From assembly GCA_903834475.1 (NCBI GenBank), contig CAILJH010000187.1, forward strand, positions 1 to 49,552: a DNA stretch of 49,552 nt, given 5' to 3'. Below, in pieces: positions 40,893-49,552 of this stretch. The translations under genes were made by a program, and so were the position numbers. The DNA is from an uncultured Prolixibacteraceae bacterium (lineage in GTDB: Bacteria > Bacteroidota > Bacteroidia > Bacteroidales > Prolixibacteraceae). The first letter of the stretch is position 1, and each line of letters opens with the position of its first letter. Under the pieces are notes generated by a model. It made no database searches and was not told the DNA's origin. It was given only the letters and a program-made list of their open reading frames with translations.

Positions 40893-41261
40893 ATGAAAAT
40901 ATTAGTAGTTGATGACGAACGTGACATTCAAACTCTTTTTGAACAGCGGTTCCGAAAAGAAATCAGGGAGAAACTCATCGAGTTTGTATTTGCTTTTTCA
41001 GGAGAAGAAGCGCTGACTTATCTTCAGCAAAATGAACACGAAGTGGTTATCATCTTGTCTGACATTAACATGCCGGGGATGAGTGGACTCGAATTACTCA
41101 GGCATATCAAGCAAAAATATTCTAATCCGCCACCTGTAGTCATGATGATCACAGCTTATGGCGATTCGGAGAACTTCTATATCGCTAAAAAATTGGGAGC
41201 GGATGAATTTTTAACCAAACCGGTTGATTTTGCTTTGTTAAAAGAAAAATTTAAAATCTAA
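40893..41261 (+). CDS. Stand-alone receiver (single-domain response regulator)
   Basis: A 122-residue CheY-like receiver and nothing else. Acidic pair in LVVDDERD (5-11), phospho-acceptor Asp57 (ILSDINMPGMSG), Thr in MITAYG and Lys in FLTKPVDF. It contains FRKEIREKLIEFVFAFSGEEAL, a form shared with the receiver of the next gene, suggesting duplication. With no output domain it would act as a phosphorelay intermediate or bind a partner. It ends 4 bases before the receiver-cyclase gene. Together these are the likely targets of the three upstream kinases. Confidence 0.93.
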   Translation: MKILVVDDERDIQTLFEQRFRKEIREKLIEFVFAFSGEEALTYLQQNEHEVVIILSDINMPGMSGLELLRHIKQKYSNPPPVVMMITAYGDSENFYIAKKLGADEFLTKPVDFALLKEKFKI

Positions 41262-41265
41262 ACTC

Positions 41266-42306
41266 ATGGCAAAAATTTTAGTGGCCGACGATGAGGTTGA
41301 TCTGGAAATGCTGATCAAGCAGAAATTCCGGCAGAAAATACGCGAGCAGGAATACGAATTCATCTTTGCGGTAAATGGAAAAGATGCCCTGGAAAAGATT
41401 CTGTTGCATCCTGATGTGGATATTGTACTGAGTGACATCAATATGCCTGAAATGGATGGTTTGACTTTGCTCAGCAGACTGGGTGAATCAAGTCCGCTGA
41501 TCAAATCGGTGATTGTTTCGGCATACGGCGATATGGAAAACATCCGCACGGCCATGAACCGCGGTGCTTTCGACTTTATCACCAAACCCATCAATTTTGA
41601 GGATTTGTCGCTGACCATGGAGAAAACGATCAGACACGTGGCACAAATCCGTGAAACACTCAAAGCAATCCGTGAAAACAGTATCCTGAAAATGTATGTC
41701 GATGAAACGGTACTTAATTTCATGGGAAGCCGCGAATTTGAATCTTCTTTAATGGCTAATGAATCGGTTGAGGCATCGATTGTTTTTATTGATATCTGCA
41801 GTTTTACCTCCATCAGTGAAAAAGAATCTCCTGATACTGTGGTGAAGTTACTGAACAGTTATTTTGAAGTGATGGTGAAGGAGATTATTGCGCAGGGTGG
41901 CTACATTGACAAATTTATTGGTGATGCGATCATGGCTGTTTTCCGTGGTGATTATCACCTCGACCGGGCCATTGATGCCGCTCTGGCTGTACGAATGAAA
42001 ATAAATAGTCTGCCTTCGTCGTCGCAAAATGTATCTTTTGTACCTAATGTATCCATCGGCATTAACAGCGGCGAAATGATTTCAGGAAATATTGGTTCAG
42101 CCAGTCTCCGCCGCCTGGATTACACTGTAATCGGCGACACCGTAAATACGGCGCAGCGCCTGCAATCTGCCGCCAGTCCGGGGCAAATCCTAATCAACGA
42201 AAACTCATTCATTAAGGTAAAAGAATCCTTCAACTGCCGGAAGGTGGGCGAAGTAAGTTTGAGAAATAAGGCAGACCAGGCGGTTATCTATGAAGTTTTG
42301 GATTAG
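41266..42306 (+). CDS. Receiver-adenylate cyclase (class III) response regulator
   Basis: A 346-residue protein: receiver (about 1-120; DDE at 8-10, phospho-acceptor Asp57 in VLSDINMPEMDG, Lys in FITKPINF), a helical linker (about 125-160), and a class III nucleotide cyclase domain (about 168-346). Both metal-binding aspartates are present (FIDICSFTSISE, FIGDAIMAVF), as is the base-recognition Lys in YIDKFIGD; LDYTVIGDTVNTAQRL carries the Asp typical of adenylate over guanylate cyclases and the transition-state Asn/Arg. Product is therefore probably cAMP. It appears co-transcribed with the receiver gene and the kinases, giving phosphorylation-controlled cAMP synthesis. It is convergent with the receiver-HTH gene. 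Confidence 0.93.
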   Translation: MAKILVADDEVDLEMLIKQKFRQKIREQEYEFIFAVNGKDALEKILLHPDVDIVLSDINMPEMDGLTLLSRLGESSPLIKSVIVSAYGDMENIRTAMNRGAFDFITKPINFEDLSLTMEKTIRHVAQIRETLKAIRENSILKMYVDETVLNFMGSREFESSLMANESVEASIVFIDICSFTSISEKESPDTVVKLLNSYFEVMVKEIIAQGGYIDKFIGDAIMAVFRGDYHLDRAIDAALAVRMKINSLPSSSQNVSFVPNVSIGINSGEMISGNIGSASLRRLDYTVIGDTVNTAQRLQSAASPGQILINENSFIKVKESFNCRKVGEVSLRNKADQAVIYEVLD

Positions 42307-42339
42307 TCGGGGTAGTTGGCCTTAAGATCAGGATGATTT

Positions 42340-43302
42340 CTATTCCTCAAGGCTAATCTGGTGAATAAATTGTGTCAAATCAACATCCTTATCCAAACCT
42401 AATTTCTTTTTTAGCCGGTATTTGTCTTTTCTTACGCTGTCAGGTGAAATACTCAATATGACCGATAGTTGTATTGAGTTGAGATTGGTAAAAATACCCG
42501 AAACAATGATCATGTCCTGTTTGGAAAGATGAGGATATTGTGACATGATGTGAGCTGTAAATTTTGGATATGCCTGATTAAATTTTAACTGGAAGATCGT
42601 CCAGTTGTTCACTAAGACAGATTTATTCCGGATTCTGTTTCTCAGCTTAGTCAAAACCAATCGTTGCTCTTCGGTAATTTCTTCTTTCTGAAGTTCATTA
42701 TTGAGTTGTTTAGTCAGAGACTGCATGGTGACATTGGTCTCGATTGTTCGAAGCGCCTCCTGCATCAGTTGGGTCTGATTTTCTTTTAACTTCCGGGCTA
42801 TCTGGTCATTTGTGTCTGAGATTTCCCTGATTACATTTCCCTGGCTTTCGATTTGCCCAGTGAGTTCTGCAATTCTTGTGCTTATATCATTTTCTATTTT
42901 TACGATCTGAGCTTTTATCCTTTTCTCGATGGATTGATGCTTTTTCAACCTGATATTGATTGCCTTCAGCAGTTCATAAATGGTGAACGGTTTGACCAGA
43001 TAATCATCGGCGCCCAATTCCATACCTTCCCTGAAATTTTTACGTTCGGATAAGGCGGTAATAAAAATGAAAGGAAAAGGAAGTTGTCCGAAATTTGTTT
43101 TTAAGGCCTGCAAAACATCGTATCCATCCATCCCAGGCATCAAAATGTCGCACAGAATCAGATCAGGCATACATTCCCAGGCTAATTTGATACCCGATTC
43201 GCCATCAATACCCAAAAAAACTTCATATCCTTCAAGTCGCAAAGCATCAGCGATACTCTCCCTAAGTTCAAACGTATCTTCAATGATCAGGATCTTTGCC
43301 AT
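42340..43302 (-). CDS. Response regulator with coiled coil and LuxR-like HTH
   Basis: A 320-residue regulator. Receiver (1-122) with acidic IIEDT (Glu8, Asp9), phospho-acceptor Asp52 (LILCDILMPGMDG) and Lys in YLVKPFTIYE; a long coiled coil (about 130-225); and a C-terminal helix-turn-helix (about 260-312) with LSVILSISPDSVRKDKYRLKKKLGLDKD, the Bacteroidota LuxR-like type. It lies 88 bases downstream of the large PAS/GAF kinase on the same strand, so it is probably that kinase's partner. The DNA target is unknown. Confidence 0.9.
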   Translation of the reverse strand: MAKILIIEDTFELRESIADALRLEGYEVFLGIDGESGIKLAWECMPDLILCDILMPGMDGYDVLQALKTNFGQLPFPFIFITALSERKNFREGMELGADDYLVKPFTIYELLKAINIRLKKHQSIEKRIKAQIVKIENDISTRIAELTGQIESQGNVIREISDTNDQIARKLKENQTQLMQEALRTIETNVTMQSLTKQLNNELQKEEITEEQRLVLTKLRNRIRNKSVLVNNWTIFQLKFNQAYPKFTAHIMSQYPHLSKQDMIIVSGIFTNLNSIQLSVILSISPDSVRKDKYRLKKKLGLDKDVDLTQFIHQISLEE

Positions 43303-43390
43303 CTATTTTTTGTCAATTCAGGTATAATTTTAGTTAAAATCCTGAATATTTCCAAAAAACAGATAATTTACCTTTTGTTTATTGGATTTG

Positions 43391-46300
43391 TTAGTCATCC
43401 AGCTGATCCAAACTGGAAATTATAGAGGTCGGCAAATGTAAGGTAAAGGTTGATCCCTGGTCTGGAATACTCAAAAAAGTAACATTTCCGCCGTGCATTA
43501 GAATAGATTCGCTAACTATGCTTAATCCCAGTCCATTACCTTGTATTGTGGAGACATTTCCAGCCCTGAAAAATGGAGTAAACAGGTGCTTCTGATCTTT
43601 TTCGGGTATTCCGATTCCCTGATCGCTGACACTGAGTATCAGTTCGCCCTGGAAATGCTTTAACTCAACATTCACAAGTATTTCATTTTTCGAGTACTTG
43701 ATTGCATTGGTAATGAGGTTCGTTATGCACTGAACCATTAATCTGTTGTCGATGTGAACCATTAAAGTCTGAAATGAAGTCTGAAATGTAATTTCTCCAT
43801 GAATAACAGTTGCACTTATTCCATCAACGATACTGTTACACATCGCAACAAGATCTTCTACTTCAGGATTGAACCCGATTTTGCCTTCCTGCAGTCTGGA
43901 AAGATTTAGAACATCGTTTACAATATTGGTCAGATGAAGGACATGATTTTTAACCTTTTCCAAACGGACTGCAATCTGCAACTGATCCATTTTGTCCTGG
44001 TATGAAATCAAGGTATCGCTTATCATCAGAATAGAGGCAAGCGGTGTTCTGAATTCGTGCGAAGCAGTAGATACAAACCTGGATTTTAAATCGTTCAGTT
44101 CTTTTTCCTTTTCGATCCCTTTTTTCAGTTGTTCTTCCAGAAGTTTTCGGGTGGTGATATCGGTATGGGTTCCAATAATTCGCACGGCTTTTCCGTCGAA
44201 TGTCCGTTCAACCACTTTGCCGCGGTCAAGTATCCATTTGAAGGTTCCATCCTTGCACAACAGCCGGTGCTCGTTTATAAATACGTCTGTTTCACCATTC
44301 AGATGTTTATTCAAATCTTGTTGCCACAGCGCTAAATCTTCGGGAAAGACCCGTTTTTCCCATTCCTCAAACTTATTTTCAATCTCGGTGTCGTTGTATC
44401 CCAACATCAATTTCCATTGGGTCGAAAAATACACCTGATTGGTTTGTATATTCCAGTCCCAAACTCCGTCTCCCGATCCTTCCAGGGCAAAATGCCAGCG
44501 TTCCTCGCTCGAACGGAGTTCTACTTCGATTGCTTTCCGCTCAGTGATATCGATTTTTATGGCAATGAAGTTTGAAATCTCATGGTTATGATCGTAAACC
44601 GGCGTAATGGTCAATTCCTGCGGATACAATGAACCATTCTTCCGACGGTTAATAATTTCACCGCTCCAAACGTTTCCTGACAAGATTGTACTCCATAAGT
44701 TCCGGTAAAATTCTTTATCCTGAAATCCCGATTTTGACAGTTCGCCTTCGGTTTTGCCCAGTGTTTCAGTTTTTGTATATCCTGTAAGCCTGAAATAACT
44801 CGAATTTGCCCACTGTATTTTGCCTGTGATATCGGTAATAATGATGGGTAAGTCAAACGATTCGAAAGCTGCACTTTGCATATTCAGTGCCGCTTCGGCT
44901 TTTTGCCTTTCGGTGATATCGCGCGAAATACCGTACAAAACGGCTTTATCATCCCAATTTCCCAAAATTACCCGGGTTTCTACAGGAATTAGCGTTCCGT
45001 CATTTGTCATCAGTGGAACAGGACAAAAACTTGCATTTCCCGAAAGCATTTCGTTCACTATAAATCCGGCTTCTGCTCTGCGTTCGGGAGGATGTACATC
45101 GAGAACATGCATTTTTTGAAGCTCATCCAGCGAGTATCCGAGCCTTTTCCAAACAACAGGATTGGTCAGTATAATATTTCCGTTCAAATCGAGAATAAAC
45201 ATGAAATCGTCGAGCTTATCAAATAACATCCTGAAATTCTGCTGACTGGAAAGCAAGGCGTTTTCAACATTTATTCTCGCTATAGCCAGACTGATTTGTA
45301 TGGAAAGGGCTTCAAGAAAAGGCTTGTTAACTTCAGGAATTTCTTTGTACGACCGGGTCCCAAGATTCAGGCAAGCGATCACTTTTCCTTCGGATAGAAT
45401 TGGGATTACAGCCAGACCGAGCATATAATCACGTTCCAGATCTGATGCCTTATCAGGGGCAATCTGTGAATATATTCCGTAAAATGGCCTTCCGGTAAGC
45501 ATGATTTGAACTTGTCTTTTCCCTGATCCAAAAAGCTCAATGTTTTTGACAAATTCTGCCGATAATCCTTTATGAACGGCCAGCTTTGGAATGTCAGTTT
45601 CCTTGTCGATCAAATAAATTCCACCGCAATCGATGCCTTCAAGTTGCAATACTGAATCGAGAGCCAGGGTCAGCGCTTCGGTCAGATCTGAAACTGCACT
45701 CAAACCTACGCCAAGGTCGCGTTGTATGGCAGTAAATTTCTCTGCAGTTTTTCGTTCAGTGATGTCTTCGAAAATATACAGTCGTCCGAAATATTCGTCA
45801 TTTTCACTCCGGATCTGGGTCGAGAATCTTCGAATCACCCTTCCATCGTTATAGGGAATCTCATCTTCAACAACTACCCGGTTTTCAACGAACTGAAGAG
45901 GTGTGCACGATTCAGCAAACGTCCTAACATCTTTTAAAACCGGAATGCAATAGGGAATAATATCGTTGTTTTTCAGTTCTTTTTTTTGCATCCTTTCCTC
46001 CAGATCCGTGATGTTCCAGATTTCGCAGAACTGGTGGTTGAAGTAAAGAATCTCATCGGTGCGGTTATCTACAACCAGAAAAGCCAGAGGAGAGGAGGAG
46101 GCCATCAGTTTCAGCAACGATTCATTCCATCGAAGTTCCGTCTCATTTTTTTTTCCTTCAGTAATATCCCGGATAATCGAAAGAACCTCATTATCCGAAA
46201 TTGCTACCATCCGGTTTTCATAAAAGCTGGTTTCGCCGTTGCTTGAAAGTTGATATTCATATTTCGAAACGTCCCCGGTAGAAATGGCATTTCTAAGCAT

Positions 46301-47974
46301 ATCCATTGATTTACTGGCCAGTTCGGCAGGCAAAACATCCTCTATTTTATTTCCTAAAAATACCTCTTTTGGTATTAGGGGTGCAGTACTTCTCTGGTTA
46401 TGAAACTCGAGAAAAGTACCATCTTTCCGGAGTTTGAAAAGCATATCAGGCATAGCACTGACAATGGCGCGGTTCAGTTCGAGCTGGTCCTTTAATTCAA
46501 TGGTTCGTTCTTCTACTTTTTGTTCCAGCTGAGTATTAATTTGCTCTAATTCTTCTTCATAGTTCATCCGGCCAAATCCGTTTCCCAGAATTTCGCCCAA
46601 CATGGTCAAAAGCAGTATATCTTCATTTTGCCAATTCTGGGCTTTAGCTACCGAATCGAATCCAAGGAACCCAATGAGTGAATCGGAGGTCAGCAATGGA
46701 ATGACCAGAACCGATTGAATATTTTGTGCTTCCAGAATTTCTTTTTCGGCCTGTGCTTCAGGCGGCAAATCAGCTACGAACGGGATATGGATCGTTTCGA
46801 ATTTCCTGAGTTTATCCATCCACCAGGGAAGCATTTCAGCAGGTACATCCTGAAGGTTTTCAATTTGCGGTTCAATTCCTTCCTCGCACCATTCGTAGGT
46901 ATTGTTGCAGAATAAGCCATCGTTGGTAAACATGAAAACATAGCTTCGGTCAACCCCTGCAAAACGACCGATTTTTTCCAGGGCACGTTTCACCGAATGG
47001 TCAAGATATTGTTTTTTCAGATGAACAAAGTCGTTTGATATTTCAGAAATAATGAGCTCTAACCGCAGTCTTCGTTGCATTTCCCTGTCAATTTTATTTT
47101 TCAGGGTGATATCGGCGAACTGCCCGAAAGTTCCAATGACTGAGCCATTTCGGTTATACTGGGGAGTTCCGGTCACTAAAATGGTTTTATGTATCCCTGC
47201 GGGAGTGATAATTTCCAACTCGTAGCACGATTTTTCGCTTAAGCCCCTTTTTTCCGTTTCCACCTGAATAATGCTAACCTGATCCGGATTTAAAAATTCT
47301 CTCAGATTCCGGTTTCTTAATTCGCCCCGGGAAACCCCAAAAATTTCTTCTCCGGCGGGATTGGAATAAGTGAAGTTTTCTTCCAGATCAACAATACCGA
47401 TTCCATCAGTGAGGGATTCGAGAAGTATCTGATACTTTGTTTCACTTTCGGCCAGTTGATCTAAAATTTTTATCCGGCCCGAAATATCGACCATATCAAC
47501 CAGGCATTGCATGCTGTTTGGTAACGAAATGCCGTCAATCTGGACATTTGCCGGGATATTGTATAGTGATTTTAATGATACTTTAGAGCTGACTCTTTCC
47601 TGAGACCCGAATACCCTGGATAAAAAGAGCTTAAAAACAGCGGCGGAATTCACATCGAGAAAATCCAGAAGTGACTTCCCTTTCAATTGTTCAGCCGGTT
47701 CTCCCAGAAATTTTGATGCGGTTTGGTTTAATTCGAGAATAGTTCCATCGTTGGACAGGGTAAAATAACCGGATGGTGCCTGGTTATAAAATTGGATATG
47801 TCTTTTCAGCTGATTTTGTGCCAGCTCTTTTTCAGCCGATAATTCATCAATTTTTTCTTCCAGTTTGTACTGATCAAATTTAAGCTGATTAACCAGTCCC
47901 AGATATTCTCCAATGGTTTTAGGGTAACTTACTATAGGGTTGTCGTATTCCTGATCAGGAGTTTGTTTTTTCAT
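43391..47974 (-). CDS. Giant PAS/GAF multi-sensor histidine kinase
   Basis: A 1527-residue soluble kinase with no membrane segment. Order: coiled coil (25-55); PAS (about 59-165); PAS (176-290); GAF (300-462, VIPLLTSDSLIGFLGFD); coiled coil (465-495); PAS (about 495-605); PAS (615-735); GAF (745-905, GIDCGGIYLIDKE); PAS (910-1022); PAS (1031-1145); PAS (1151-1275, GDGVWDWNIQTN); HisKA with His1306 (STASHEFRTPLASILMISD); and HATPase (about 1400-1515, NLITNAIKYSKN, DQGIGIPEKD, GNGLGLSIVSE). Seven PAS and two GAF domains imply several inputs (redox, haem or small molecules), none identifiable. There is no receiver. The following receiver-HTH gene is the likely partner. Confidence 0.93.
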   Translation of the reverse strand: MKKQTPDQEYDNPIVSYPKTIGEYLGLVNQLKFDQYKLEEKIDELSAEKELAQNQLKRHIQFYNQAPSGYFTLSNDGTILELNQTASKFLGEPAEQLKGKSLLDFLDVNSAAVFKLFLSRVFGSQERVSSKVSLKSLYNIPANVQIDGISLPNSMQCLVDMVDISGRIKILDQLAESETKYQILLESLTDGIGIVDLEENFTYSNPAGEEIFGVSRGELRNRNLREFLNPDQVSIIQVETEKRGLSEKSCYELEIITPAGIHKTILVTGTPQYNRNGSVIGTFGQFADITLKNKIDREMQRRLRLELIISEISNDFVHLKKQYLDHSVKRALEKIGRFAGVDRSYVFMFTNDGLFCNNTYEWCEEGIEPQIENLQDVPAEMLPWWMDKLRKFETIHIPFVADLPPEAQAEKEILEAQNIQSVLVIPLLTSDSLIGFLGFDSVAKAQNWQNEDILLLTMLGEILGNGFGRMNYEEELEQINTQLEQKVEERTIELKDQLELNRAIVSAMPDMLFKLRKDGTFLEFHNQRSTAPLIPKEVFLGNKIEDVLPAELASKSMDMLRNAISTGDVSKYEYQLSSNGETSFYENRMVAISDNEVLSIIRDITEGKKNETELRWNESLLKLMASSSPLAFLVVDNRTDEILYFNHQFCEIWNITDLEERMQKKELKNNDIIPYCIPVLKDVRTFAESCTPLQFVENRVVVEDEIPYNDGRVIRRFSTQIRSENDEYFGRLYIFEDITERKTAEKFTAIQRDLGVGLSAVSDLTEALTLALDSVLQLEGIDCGGIYLIDKETDIPKLAVHKGLSAEFVKNIELFGSGKRQVQIMLTGRPFYGIYSQIAPDKASDLERDYMLGLAVIPILSEGKVIACLNLGTRSYKEIPEVNKPFLEALSIQISLAIARINVENALLSSQQNFRMLFDKLDDFMFILDLNGNIILTNPVVWKRLGYSLDELQKMHVLDVHPPERRAEAGFIVNEMLSGNASFCPVPLMTNDGTLIPVETRVILGNWDDKAVLYGISRDITERQKAEAALNMQSAAFESFDLPIIITDITGKIQWANSSYFRLTGYTKTETLGKTEGELSKSGFQDKEFYRNLWSTILSGNVWSGEIINRRKNGSLYPQELTITPVYDHNHEISNFIAIKIDITERKAIEVELRSSEERWHFALEGSGDGVWDWNIQTNQVYFSTQWKLMLGYNDTEIENKFEEWEKRVFPEDLALWQQDLNKHLNGETDVFINEHRLLCKDGTFKWILDRGKVVERTFDGKAVRIIGTHTDITTRKLLEEQLKKGIEKEKELNDLKSRFVSTASHEFRTPLASILMISDTLISYQDKMDQLQIAVRLEKVKNHVLHLTNIVNDVLNLSRLQEGKIGFNPEVEDLVAMCNSIVDGISATVIHGEITFQTSFQTLMVHIDNRLMVQCITNLITNAIKYSKNEILVNVELKHFQGELILSVSDQGIGIPEKDQKHLFTPFFRAGNVSTIQGNGLGLSIVSESILMHGGNVTFLSIPDQGSTFTLHLPTSIISSLDQLDD

Positions 47975-48084
47975 GTTTGGTGTAGAAAGAAAAAGTTAGC
48001 CTGTTTGATAAAACAGGTTAAAATTCTTTCCGAAATTGGTTAAACTTCGGCATAAAATTAAAAATTATACCTTACGATTTTGCA
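47975..48084. other. Gap upstream of the giant kinase gene
   Basis: An AT-rich 110-base stretch between the small unknown gene and the kinase start on the - strand. No clear terminator or promoter; AACAGGTTAAAATT...AATTGGTTAAACTT is only a weak repeat. It presumably contains the kinase promoter. Confidence 0.3.
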
Positions 48085-48300
48085 TTACGGTTGAATTTCT
48101 TCAACCAGTGAAATTCTGCCGTTTCCCAAAGGCCATCCCCAATAGATGTTTCCCTCAACAACAGGAATTTCTTCGTCTTCAAAGTTAATAATCTGAAATT
48201 TATTCCGGAATAACCGGTTCCAGAATGCAGTAACTCTATTTTTCGCCTCCAACTGATAAACTCCCACCGCAAACCCATCAACAATCTTAACTTTCATCAT
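48085..48300 (-). CDS. Small hypothetical protein (about 70 residues)
   Basis: A 71-residue frame with two adjacent ATG codons (48295-48300). It starts MKVKIVDGFAVGVYQLEAK and includes NFEDEEIPVVEGNIYWGWPLG, an ordinary soluble composition. I do not recognise a family. A second overlapping frame on the same strand (48072-48284) is rich in odd residues and is likely a shadow. It lies between the receiver-kinase and the giant kinase, all on -. It may be a small regulator of one of them, but nothing proves that. Confidence 0.5.
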   Translation of the reverse strand: MMKVKIVDGFAVGVYQLEAKNRVTAFWNRLFRNKFQIINFEDEEIPVVEGNIYWGWPLGNGRISLVEEIQP

Positions 48301-48549
48301 AACGACAACTAATTTTCTATTTATAATTTATTAATAGCTATCTATTTTTGACTCCAAACGCCCTGATTTATACATTCATTCAGCCTTCCTGATATCCGGG
48401 CGATCCGTAAATTCTGCATCAAAGTTGTGCGAAAAACGGACAGAAAAAAACAATCTGAGTACCAACTTTGTATCAAATTTCAAATTTGCTACAAAGTTTA
48501 CCTGCTTTTGTCTTTTTTTATGCAGGCGATACCAATTCAGTTCAATTTC
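48301..48549. other. AT-rich gap between receiver-kinase and small gene
   Basis: 249 bases without a supported gene. A + strand frame here overlaps the kinase antisense and has no supporting features. No strong hairpin was found. Confidence 0.35.
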
Positions 48550-49552
48550 TCAATTGGAAAATTTCGAAGGCGAATCAGTTAACTGCGTCGGTAATCTCAG
48601 AATAATCGATGCTCCAAATTTATCATTCGTTATAGATAATGAACCGTGGTAACGTTGTACGGTGAGCATCGAAGTAATTAATCCCAGCCCTGCTCCCTGT
48701 TGTTCCAGCTTTTTCCGGTTAAACTGATTAAATGCCCCGATATCCTGGATGTTTTCTATCGGAAATCCGATACCATGATCGGTAATCCTGATTTCAACCG
48801 AATTGTTTGAAACCGTATTAGTCACAATCACATTCGATTCGTGCTCCGAAAATTTAAATGCATTATCGACCAGCTCATTGATAATATATTCAAAATCATC
48901 CTTCTCCATGTTGATTTCCGCGTACTCTAACTTGAGGACCAGATCAGATTTACGATGGTGCTTTTTGGCAATATTTTTCGAAATTTCGGCCAGGATCAGT
49001 TGAATATTATCCAGTCTGACTGGTTTAAACTCGTTGTCGTCGGCCGATGCAATGCGGATATAGTTAATAAAGTTCTTTATTAAATCATGAAGCCTTGTAC
49101 CGCTGGTTTCTATTTCTCCGGCCATTTCCCGTATCTCAGCCGAAGTAAAGTTCTTGTAGTCATCTTTAATGAGACTTGCAAATCCGAGAATTCCATTCAA
49201 TGGAGTCAACAGTTCGTGGGGTAAATGATTAATAATCCTTTCCCGGAGTTCTTTCTGCCTGACCTCGATCCGGGTTTCGATCACTTCTGACTTAATTAGC
49301 CTTGAATAGATGGTTGTTAAGAGTTCGGCCAGTGTAAATGGTTTGGTTACATAGTCGTCAGCGCCAATCTCCATTCCTTTGCGCAAATTTTCTTTTTCTG
49401 CAAGTGCGGTTAAAAAAATGAAAGGAGTTAGTGAGGTGGGCGCATATTGCCTGAGTTCGCTGTAAACCTCAAACCCATCGGTTTCAGGCATCATAATATC
49501 GCACAGGATAATATCAGGAAGTTGTTTTTTTGCAATTTCTATCCCCTGTCTG
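48550..49552 (-). CDS. Receiver-histidine kinase (N-terminus beyond the window)
   Basis: Partial. The frame remains open to the window edge: bases 49495-49552 encode KKQLPDIILCDI, joining MMPETDG, so the phospho-acceptor Asp of a receiver is just inside the edge and about 40 residues are missing. The Met at 49494 is internal, not the start. After the receiver (Lys in YVTKPFTLAE) come HisKA with His in NHLPHELLTPLNGILGFASL, then HATPase (NELVDNAFKFSEH, DHGIGFP, GAGLGLITSML). A receiver placed ahead of the kinase core suggests it is itself phosphorylated by another kinase, a relay component. The last residues, DSPSKFSN, end at 48550. Confidence 0.9.
   Translation of the reverse strand, partial: RQGIEIAKKQLPDIILCDIMMPETDGFEVYSELRQYAPTSLTPFIFLTALAEKENLRKGMEIGADDYVTKPFTLAELLTTIYSRLIKSEVIETRIEVRQKELRERIINHLPHELLTPLNGILGFASLIKDDYKNFTSAEIREMAGEIETSGTRLHDLIKNFINYIRIASADDNEFKPVRLDNIQLILAEISKNIAKKHHRKSDLVLKLEYAEINMEKDDFEYIINELVDNAFKFSEHESNVIVTNTVSNNSVEIRITDHGIGFPIENIQDIGAFNQFNRKKLEQQGAGLGLITSMLTVQRYHGSLSITNDKFGASIILRLPTQLTDSPSKFSN

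Noticed and set aside
42290..42375. Hairpin between the convergent cyclase and receiver-HTH genes as a shared terminator
   Set aside because: Pairing of GCCTTAAG with CTCAAGGC is weak and interrupted, and no T run follows.
48072..48284. 70-codon frame overlapping the small gene on the same strand
   Set aside because: Overlaps the better 48085-48300 frame, and composition looks like an out-of-frame translation.

Overview
The window looks like chromosomal DNA of a member of the Bacteroidota, probably class Bacteroidia. The evidence is a type IX secretion (T9SS) C-terminal sorting domain, Bacteroidota-style kinases carrying the phrases LERVRARTMAMQ and GELTAGIAHEIQNPLNFVNNFSE, two-component propeller kinases, a DAHP synthase/chorismate mutase fusion next to tyrA, and -7 boxes of the TAnnTTTG type. 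Genus and species cannot be told from the sequence. I saw no rRNA, tRNA, CRISPR array, prophage or classical insertion sequence. The only mobile elements are a REP-type tyrosine transposase and several families of short palindromes.

Region 1 (1-6.2 kb) is housekeeping: an RsbW-like ATPase, ybeY, mnmG, apt and uvrC on +, with a parS-like 16-mer between mnmG and apt, then convergent rsgA. Region 2 (6.2-12.3 kb) holds exonuclease III, tdh, a secreted GH32 fructan hydrolase and a large secreted putative metalloprotease with a T9SS signal. Region 3 (12.3-14.7 kb) is tyrA plus aroG/chorismate mutase, preceded by a 24-residue leader peptide packed with Phe, Tyr and Trp codons and a strong intrinsic terminator: an unannotated attenuator. 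Region 4 (15.2-22.0 kb) has a hybrid PAS kinase, a DUF1801 protein and metG.

Region 5 (22.1-28.5 kb) has the RAYT transposase surrounded by, and itself containing, a palindromic element. It also has a four-helix membrane protein, a second leader/terminator (Trp codons, upstream of trpB2), a YitT transporter-like protein, an HD hydrolase and a secreted M20 amidohydrolase.

Region 6 (28.5-49.5 kb) is a signalling island. A FIST-domain gene remnant and an isocitrate lyase/PEP mutase-like enzyme lead into three large kinases with near-identical catalytic cores. One kinase has five tandem ~185-residue repeats and two have beta-propeller sensors. They are followed by a stand-alone receiver and a receiver-adenylate cyclase. 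On the opposite strand lie a receiver-kinase that runs off the window, a small unknown gene, a 1527-residue PAS/GAF kinase and a receiver-HTH regulator. The likely flow is periplasmic or cytoplasmic signal to kinase to receiver to cAMP (+ strand set) or to transcription (- strand set).

The most unusual observations are: (a) two amino-acid-codon-rich leader peptides with terminators, upstream of tyrA-aroG and trpB2; (b) palindromic elements inserted in frame inside coding genes, including the transposase that probably moves them and the same surface segment of three paralogous kinases; (c) the truncated FIST gene with an unrelated enzyme in the place of its remainder; and (d) the kinase/receiver-cyclase cluster.
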